Shown: one piece after another, positions 58,716 to 64,000 of the stretch
Layout of the letters: each line of letters opens with the position of its first letter
How positions within the stretch are numbered: position 1 is the stretch's first letter
Source of the DNA: Nocardioides ungokensis
Lineage (GTDB): Bacteria > Actinomycetota > Actinomycetes > Propionibacteriales > Nocardioidaceae
Length of the DNA stretch: 64,000 bases
Assembly (NCBI RefSeq): GCF_013466985.1
Contig: NZ_CP059164.1
Span: 1,745,001-1,809,000 of the forward strand
Reading direction: 5' to 3'
Program-made: the position numbers and the translations under genes
The notes under the pieces: model-generated
Seen by the model: the letters and a program-made list of their open reading frames with translations, nothing else
Databases searched by the model: none
Told to the model about the DNA's origin: nothing

Positions 58716-59233
58716 GGCTGCTCCGGCCGGTCGACCCGGACATCGGGCGGCACCTGCTCCGGGACGAGGGCGAGGTGATCGTCGACGTGGTGCACCACCA
58801 CTGGGTGGCGTACACCGTCCCGCTCCTCGAGGCCGCGCTCGGCGTGGTGCTGCTGGTGCTCACCCCGGTCGTCCCCGTGCAGCTGTCGACCGTCGTGTTC
58901 GTCCTCGCGCTCGGCGTCTTCGCGCACGCCGCGTGGGGCACCGCGCGGGAGCGCAAGGACCGGTTCGTGATCACCAACATGCGCGTCTTCCGCGTCCACG
59001 GCGTGCTGTCCCAGACCCTCGCCACGATGCCGCTCCACCGCATCCTCGACATCACCGTGGTCAAGCCGCTGCACGGGCGGATCCTGGGCTTCGGCCACTT
59101 CGTCTTCGAGTCGGCCGCGCAGGAGCAGGGGCTGCGTGACATCCGGTACGTCGGGCGTCCCGACCAGCGGGACCTCGCCATCCAGCGGGTCGTGCAACGG
59201 TCCGGGCTGCGCGGCCCGAAGGTGGTCAACTAG
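58712..59233 (+). CDS. PH-domain (YdbS-like) membrane protein
   Basis: The 173-residue protein has two membrane helices (YTVPLLEAALGVVLLVL and STVVFVLALGVFAHAAW) followed by a bacterial PH-2 domain: DRFVITNMRVFRVHGVLSQT, MPLHRILDITVVKPLHGRIL and GHFVFESAAQEQGLRDI. The function of these proteins is not known. It is coupled to the 56-residue membrane protein upstream. Confidence 0.82.
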   Translation: MRLLRPVDPDIGRHLLRDEGEVIVDVVHHHWVAYTVPLLEAALGVVLLVLTPVVPVQLSTVVFVLALGVFAHAAWGTARERKDRFVITNMRVFRVHGVLSQTLATMPLHRILDITVVKPLHGRILGFGHFVFESAAQEQGLRDIRYVGRPDQRDLAIQRVVQRSGLRGPKVVN

Positions 59234-59268
59234 CGGGCTGCGCGCCGCCGGGCGGATAGTGTGCGCGC

Positions 59269-59760
59269 ATGTCGCGCCTGCCCTTCGACCCGATCGACGA
59301 GGCTGCCCGGCAGTGGGGGGAGCGCTGGGACGGCGTGCCCGCGATGCATGCGGTGACGTCGCTGATGCGGGTGCAGCAGCTGGTCATCGGTCGCCTCGAC
59401 GCGATCCTGCGGCCGCACGGTCTGACGTTCGCCCGCTACGAGGCCCTCGTCCTGCTGGTCTTCTCCTCGCGGGGCTCGCTGCCGCTGGGCAAGATGGGGG
59501 AGCGGCTCCAGGTGCACCCCACGTCGATCACGTCGATCGCCCGGCGCCTCGAGGCGGACGGGCTGGTCTCGCGACGCCCGCACCCCGACGACGGCCGGGC
59601 CGTGCTCGCCGAGATCACCGACGCCGGCCGGGCACTGGTCGAGGTCGCCACCAGCGACCTGGTGGGCGCCGACTTCGCGCTCGGTGCACTCTCCGACGAC
59701 GACCTCGCGACGCTCTCCCGCCTGCTCGCCCCGGTCCGGCACGCAGCCGGCGACTTCTAG
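59269..59760 (+). CDS. MarR-family regulator
   Basis: The 163-residue protein has the winged helix of MarR: LTFARYEALVLLVFSSRG, LPLGKMGERLQVHPTSITSI and the wing RRPHPDDGRAVLAEITDAG. Members are dimeric repressors that release DNA on binding small acids or CoA esters. TAGTGT ends 6 bases before ATG 59269. It lies 0.6 kb before an IcmA-like mutase gene whose promoter has a palindrome, so it is a candidate regulator of that gene. Confidence 0.9.
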   Translation: MSRLPFDPIDEAARQWGERWDGVPAMHAVTSLMRVQQLVIGRLDAILRPHGLTFARYEALVLLVFSSRGSLPLGKMGERLQVHPTSITSIARRLEADGLVSRRPHPDDGRAVLAEITDAGRALVEVATSDLVGADFALGALSDDDLATLSRLLAPVRHAAGDF

Positions 59761-59766
59761 ACGAAC

Positions 59767-60315
59767 ATGGCCACCGCCGACGACGTACGACGCGTCGGGC
59801 TGGCCCTGCCCCGGGCCTACGAGGTCCAGGTCCGCGGGCGGTGGAAGCTCCGGGTGGGCCAGATCGTGTTCGTGGCGTTCTCGGCCGACGAGACGTCGAT
59901 GGGCTTCGGCTTCCCCCGCGCGGAGCGGGACGGGCTGGTCGCATCCGATCCCGAGACGTTCTTCCTGCCGCCGACGGCCGACCTCCGGTACCAGTGGGTC
60001 TGCGCGCGGCTCGACCGGCTGGACCCCGTGGAGATGCGCGAGCTGGTGACCGACGCGTGGCGGATGTGCGTGCCACGCATGCTGCACGACCTGCCGGAGC
60101 TGCCGGAGCCGGCGGCCGCGGCGTGGGCGGCGATGGATGCGGGGGAGTGGGACCTGGTCGGGCCGCTCCTGCACCCGCAGGTGCGCTGGTCGGACGGACC
60201 GGTGCGGCTGACCGGTCGCCTCAGGGTGCTCGAGCACCTTCGTGCGCACCCGCGCCCGAGGCCGCCCACGAGGGTGGAGGTTCGTGACGGCCTGCTCGTG
60301 CGCTGGGTCCGGTGA
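59767..60315 (+). CDS. MmcQ/YjbR-like protein with extra C-terminal segment
   Basis: Residues 1-115 match the MmcQ/YjbR fold ([52 protein letters not shown]). Residues about 116-182 ([40 protein letters not shown]) look like a short SnoaL/NTF2-type segment, an unusual fusion. The function is unknown. It follows the MarR gene after 6 bases. Confidence 0.75.
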   Translation: MATADDVRRVGLALPRAYEVQVRGRWKLRVGQIVFVAFSADETSMGFGFPRAERDGLVASDPETFFLPPTADLRYQWVCARLDRLDPVEMRELVTDAWRMCVPRMLHDLPELPEPAAAAWAAMDAGEWDLVGPLLHPQVRWSDGPVRLTGRLRVLEHLRAHPRPRPPTRVEVRDGLLVRWVR

Positions 60316-60327
60316 CTTCACGAAATT

Positions 60328-60346
60328 TAGTAGGGCGTCCTACTAT
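60328..60346 (+). promoter_or_regulatory. Operator and -10 of the IcmA-like gene
   Basis: TAGTAGG (60328-60334) and CCTACTA (60339-60345) form a perfect palindrome around GCGT. The -10 TACTAT (60341-60346) lies inside the right arm and ends 6 bases before ATG 60353. A bound protein would repress directly; the MarR upstream is the nearest candidate. Confidence 0.65.
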
Positions 60347-60352
60347 TCGACC

Positions 60353-62063
60353 ATGGCCGAAGACGCGCGTTCCCGCTGGCAGTCCCGCTACGAGCAGTCC
60401 CGTGTGCGAGACGTCGACTTCACGACACTGGGCGGTCTGGAGGTGGAGCCGGCGTACGGGACCGAGGAGTCCGAGTGGCCCGGCGAGTTCCCCTTCACCC
60501 GCGGCCTGTACCCGACCGGCTACCGCGGTCGCACCTGGACGATCCGCCAGTTCGCCGGCTTCGGCAACGCCCAGCAGACCAACGAGCGCTACAAGATGAT
60601 CCTCGGTCGCGGCGGCGGCGGGCTCTCGGTCGCCTTCGACATGCCCACGCTGATGGGTCGCGACTCCGACGACCCCAAGTCGCTGGGCGAGGTGGGCCAC
60701 TGCGGGGTCGCGATCGACAGCGCCGCCGACATGGAGGTGCTCTTCGACGGCATCGACCTCGGTGACGTCACCACCTCGATGACGATCAGCGGCCCGGCCG
60801 TCCCGGTCTTCTGCATGATGATCGTCGCCGCCGAGCGGGCCGGGGTCGACACGGGCAAGCTCAACGGCACCCTGCAGACCGACATCTTCAAGGAGTACAT
60901 CGCACAGAAGGAGTGGCTCTTCGGTCCCGAGCCGCACCTGCGCCTGATCGGCGACCTGATGGAGTACTGCGCCGAGGAGATCCCGGCGTACAAGCCGCTC
61001 TCGGTCTCCGGCTACCACATCCGCGAGGCCGGCTCGACGGCCGCGCAGGAGCTCGCCTTCACCCTCGCCGACGGCTTCGGGTACGTCGAGCTGGGGCTCT
61101 CCCGCGGCCTGGACGTCGACGTCTTCGCGCCCGGCCTGTCGTTCTTCTTCGACGCCCACGTGGACTTCTTCGAGGAGATCGCGAAGTTCCGCGCCGCCCG
61201 CCGGATCTGGGCCCGCTGGATGCGCGACGTCTACGGCGCGAAGTCCGAGAAGGCCCAGTGGCTGCGGTTCCACACCCAGACCGCGGGCGTCTCGCTCACC
61301 GCGCAGCAGCCCTACAACAACGTCGTGCGCACCGGCATCGAGGCGCTCTCCGCGGTGCTCGGTGGCACCAACTCGCTGCACACCAACGCCCTCGACGAGA
61401 CCCTCGCGCTGCCCTCGGAGCAGGCCGCCGAGATCGCGCTGCGCACCCAGCAGGTGATCATGGAGGAGACCGGCGTCGTCAACGTCGCCGACCCGCTCGG
61501 TGGCTCCTGGTACGTCGAGGCGCTCACCGACCGCATCGAGGCAGAGGCCAACGCGATCTTCGACAAGATCCTGGCCATGGGCGGCTCCACCCTCACCCAC
61601 GCCGACACCGCGCAGCTGGCCGAGAAGATGCGCGCCTCGACCGGCGAGGCGGACGCCGCCGAGTGGCCGATGACGCGTGGCCTGCTGCGCGCGCATCGAG
61701 GAGGGCTGGTTCATGGGCGAGATCGCCGAGGCCGCCTTCCAGTACCAGGTGGCGCTCGAGAAGGGCGACAAGCGGATCGTCGGAGTCAACTGTCACACCG
61801 ACTCGGTCACGCACGACCTGGAGATCCTGCGCGTCTCCCACGAGGTCGAGGTCGAGCAGGTCCGGGAGCTCGCCGGCCGCCGTCAGGCGCGCGACGAGGC
61901 CGCCGCTCAGGCGGCCGTGCAGCGCATGGTGGAGGTCTCCCGCACCGACGAGAACATGATCGAGTCGATGCTCGAGGCGGTGCGCGCCGAGGCCACGCTG
62001 GGCGAGATCTGCGACGCGCTCCGCGCCGAGTGGGGCGAGTACCGCGAGCCGGCCCGCTTCTGA
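60353..62063 (+). CDS. icmA: Acyl-CoA mutase large subunit, IcmA-like (split by a 1-base insertion)
   Basis: This is the catalytic barrel of a B12-dependent acyl-CoA mutase without its own B12-binding domain, so it needs a separate small subunit that is not in the window. Marks are [60 protein letters not shown] and the C-terminal [19 protein letters not shown]. These resemble Streptomyces isobutyryl-CoA mutase IcmA from memory; a methylmalonyl-CoA role is not excluded. An extra C near 61691 breaks the frame (RGLLRA then IEEGWF). About 569 residues after repair. Confidence 0.85.
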
Positions 62064-62108
62064 GCACCCTCAGGAGCGACCGGCCCGCGTCTCGTCAGCG
62101 CTCGGCCG

Positions 62109-63516
62109 TCAGGCCGGCTTGATGTTCTGGTTGATGTGGAAGGCGTTGTCCGGGTCGTAGGCCCGCTTCACGCCTGCGAGTCGCGGGTAGTTGTCCTGGT
62201 ACGCCGCCCGGATCCGGTCGTCGCCCTCCTCCATCATCATGTTCACGTAGCCGCCGCCTGCCGACGAGGGGTGCAGGGCCGTCCAGTAGTCCTTGGCCCA
62301 CTGCGAGATCAGGTTGGCGTTGGCCGGATCGGGGTCGACCCCGACGATCACGCCCACCCAGCCGCCGGACCGGAACGGGAACGCCGTCGCGTCGGCGGGC
62401 ACCCGCTCGGCTGCTCCGTCGATGGGGTACAGGTGCATGGTCGAGTGCCCGGTCGGCAGGGTCGCACCGTACTGCTCGTGAACGGCGATCGACTCGTCGC
62501 TGATCTCCTCGAACACGTCGGTCCGCCAGTACCACTGCAGCCCCGCTGGGTAGAGCGCGTCGAACGCCGACTGCAGGATGTTGAAGGGCATCGGCTGGAT
62601 ACCCACCAGCAGCGGGTTCCCGAAGCTGCGCACGGCCTGGAGGGCCTCGTCGGCCCGGTCGTGCGGCCCCGTGTAGCACCACACGATGCCGCAGGCCTTG
62701 CGACCCCAGAGCTCCTCGGGGAACGGCGGTGCCGGCGGGATCGTGAGGAGGCCGATCCAGCCGCTCAGCTCCTCGGGCAGCGTCGGGAGCAGCTCCCGGT
62801 ACCACCGCATCACCTCGGCCGTGTCGGCCAGGTCGTAGAGCACCGGTCCGCCGATGATCACGCCTTCCTCGCCGACGGGGTGGCAGCGGAACTCGAAGGA
62901 CGTGACGGCGCCGAAGTTGCCGCCCCCGCCTCGCAAGGCCCAGTAGAGGTCCGGGTGCTCAGACTCGCTCGCCGTGACCAGGGACCCGTCCGCGAGGACG
63001 ACGTCCGCCTCGACCAGGTTGTCCACGGTCATGCCGTAGCGGCGCGTGAGGTAGCCCACCCCGCCGCCCAGGGCCAGGCCGCCGACGCCCGTGGAGGCGA
63101 GGAAGCCGCACGGCGTGGCCAGGCCGAAGCCCACGGTGGCATGGTCGACATCGGCCCAGGTGGCGCCGCCTTCGACCCGCACCGTGCCGCGGGCGGGGTC
63201 GACGCGCACGCTGTGCATCTGGGACAGGTCCACGACGAGCGCGTCGTCCCAGACGCCCAGCCCGCCGGCGTTGTGACCGCCGCCGCGGATCGCGATCTCC
63301 AGCCCGTGCTGACGCGCGAACCTGATCGCGCTGGAGACGTCGAAGGCGTCGCGGCACTGCGCGATGGCTGCCGGTCGCCTGTCGATCATCCCGTTGTAGA
63401 CGGCCCGGACCGCGTCGTAGTCCGCGTGGTCCGGAGTCACCAAGCGGCCCCGCAGCAGGGCTGCCAGGTCGTCGTACGTACGCAGCGGTGCCGAGCGCCG
63501 TGTCGGTCGTGGTCAT
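62109..63516 (-). CDS. Berberine-type FAD-linked oxidoreductase, second copy (indel near its start)
   Basis: FAD_binding_4 oxidase of about 469 residues with [19 protein letters not shown] (the His site), [19 protein letters not shown] and the BBE-like end [16 protein letters not shown]. The Cys of bicovalent members is Ser here. It shares layout with the oxidase at 16.9 kb. ATG 63516 has GGGAGGA 7 bases upstream, but the frame needs one shift near 63478 to join [23 protein letters not shown] 63443 is the next choice. The substrate is unknown. Confidence 0.83.
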
Positions 63517-63563
63517 GCTGTGTCCTCCCAGGTCAGTGCCGCTCCCTCGAGCGGTCCCTGCGG

Positions 63564-63596
63564 ACGTTAGGAGGGCAGGCGTTCGGCAGGCGTTCG
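63564..63596 (-). promoter_or_regulatory. 11-bp direct repeat and -10 before the second flavin oxidase
   Basis: GCAGGCGTTCG occurs twice in tandem (63575-63585 and 63586-63596). On the minus strand the inner GAACGCC is 8 bp from TAACGT (63569-63564), a good -10. This is SARP-like spacing, with a different repeat from the sites at 18.4 and 22.6 kb. Confidence 0.5.
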
Positions 63597-64000
63597 CGCG
63601 AGGTCGAGGTCGTGGCGGCAGCGTTCGGCCAGGGCGACGCTGCCCTGCTCCTGCGCCAGGGCCAGCGCCGACTCCAGGTGCTCGGTGGCCTCCTCGGCGG
63701 TGAGGAACCAGGCCGCCCGCTGGCGCATCACCTCCGGCAGCCACCAGCGGTCCTCGCGCACCCGGGCCGAGACCAGCGCGCTGTCGAGGATGGCCCGCGC
63801 CCGCTCGGGGTCGACCCGCTCGGCGAGCAGGCTCAGCCAGTACGGCATCCGGGCGAAGGCGCCGGCCTCCCGCAGGTTGGCGATCCCGCGCTCCATCAGG
63901 AGGTTGCCGGTCGGGTCGTTCCTCACCCAGCCGCTGAGCACCCGGCCCCACTCGGGGTAGTAGGCGAACCCGTGGCGGGTGCTGAGCTGTCCGAGCTCGG
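63567..64000 (-). CDS. C-terminal part of a large ATPase/TPR-type regulator (5' end outside window)
   Basis: The frame is open to the right edge. The visible 144 residues (TRHGFAYYPEWGRVLSGW, RGIANLREAGAFARMPYWLS, ARAILDSALVSARV, ATEHLESALALAQEQGS) are the helical TPR-like end found in AAA-ATPase cyclase, LuxR or SARP regulators. It ends TAA 63567-63569, and the stop overlaps the -10 of the flavin oxidase gene. It repeats the regulator-oxidase pairing of 16.9-21.8 kb. Confidence 0.7.
   Translation of the reverse strand, partial: ELGQLSTRHGFAYYPEWGRVLSGWVRNDPTGNLLMERGIANLREAGAFARMPYWLSLLAERVDPERARAILDSALVSARVREDRWWLPEVMRQRAAWFLTAEEATEHLESALALAQEQGSVALAERCRHDLDLARTPAERLPS

Overview
The window is high-GC DNA from an actinobacterium, most likely Nocardioidaceae (Nocardioides or a close relative). 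This rests on the gene order rho-rpmE-prfA-prmC-tsaC-wecA-atp, a DUF2550 gene after atpC, a NucS-type mismatch-repair endonuclease, SARP and WYL regulators, and many starts that look leaderless. No rRNA, tRNA, CRISPR array, prophage or insertion sequence was seen.

1-16.9 kb is the conserved housekeeping block: the end of rho, ribosomal protein L31, release factor 1 and its methylase, the tRNA t6A gene tsaC, a polyprenyl-phosphate sugar-phosphate transferase, and the complete F1Fo ATP synthase operon, closed by a perfect hairpin terminator. A three-gene cassette (stand-alone receiver, membrane-anchored HEAT-repeat protein, PgaC-like glycosyltransferase) is inserted between rho and rpmE.

16.9-24 kb is a small regulatory island. 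It has a berberine-type flavin oxidase, a 1115-residue SARP/AAA/TPR regulator, a hemerythrin-like protein and an MFS transporter. The oxidase and hemerythrin promoters share the same layout: three direct repeats at 11-bp spacing, then 8 bp, then the same GCACGGT block. This looks like a SARP operator. A second flavin oxidase lies next to a second ATPase/TPR-type regulator at the right end (62.1-64 kb), with another 11-bp-spaced repeat in front of it.

24-36 kb and 49.7-62 kb carry much of a cobalamin-dependent acyl-CoA network: cobalamin adenosyltransferase, ethylmalonyl-CoA mutase, a double 3-hydroxyacyl-CoA dehydrogenase, crotonyl-CoA carboxylase/reductase, ethylmalonyl/methylmalonyl-CoA epimerase, acetyl-CoA acetyltransferase, the MeaB chaperone GTPase and an IcmA-like mutase large subunit. 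Together they cover acetyl-CoA to methylsuccinyl-CoA, the first half of the ethylmalonyl-CoA pathway. Mesaconyl-CoA hydratase, methylsuccinyl-CoA dehydrogenase and the lyase are not in the window. Several of these genes have short palindromes at or near their predicted promoters.

The rest is mixed accessory content: an amino-acid ABC transporter, hydrolases, DinB-like proteins with a WYL regulator, a GH114-like secreted protein, an M23 peptidase, a CGNR regulator with an EamA exporter, a DivIVA/FilP-like coiled-coil protein, and a glycosyltransferase with UDP-glucose dehydrogenase.

More than a dozen genes, including essential ones such as prmC and tsaC, are split by single-base indels. This is best read as draft-sequence error rather than gene decay, and coordinates of those genes are given across the break.
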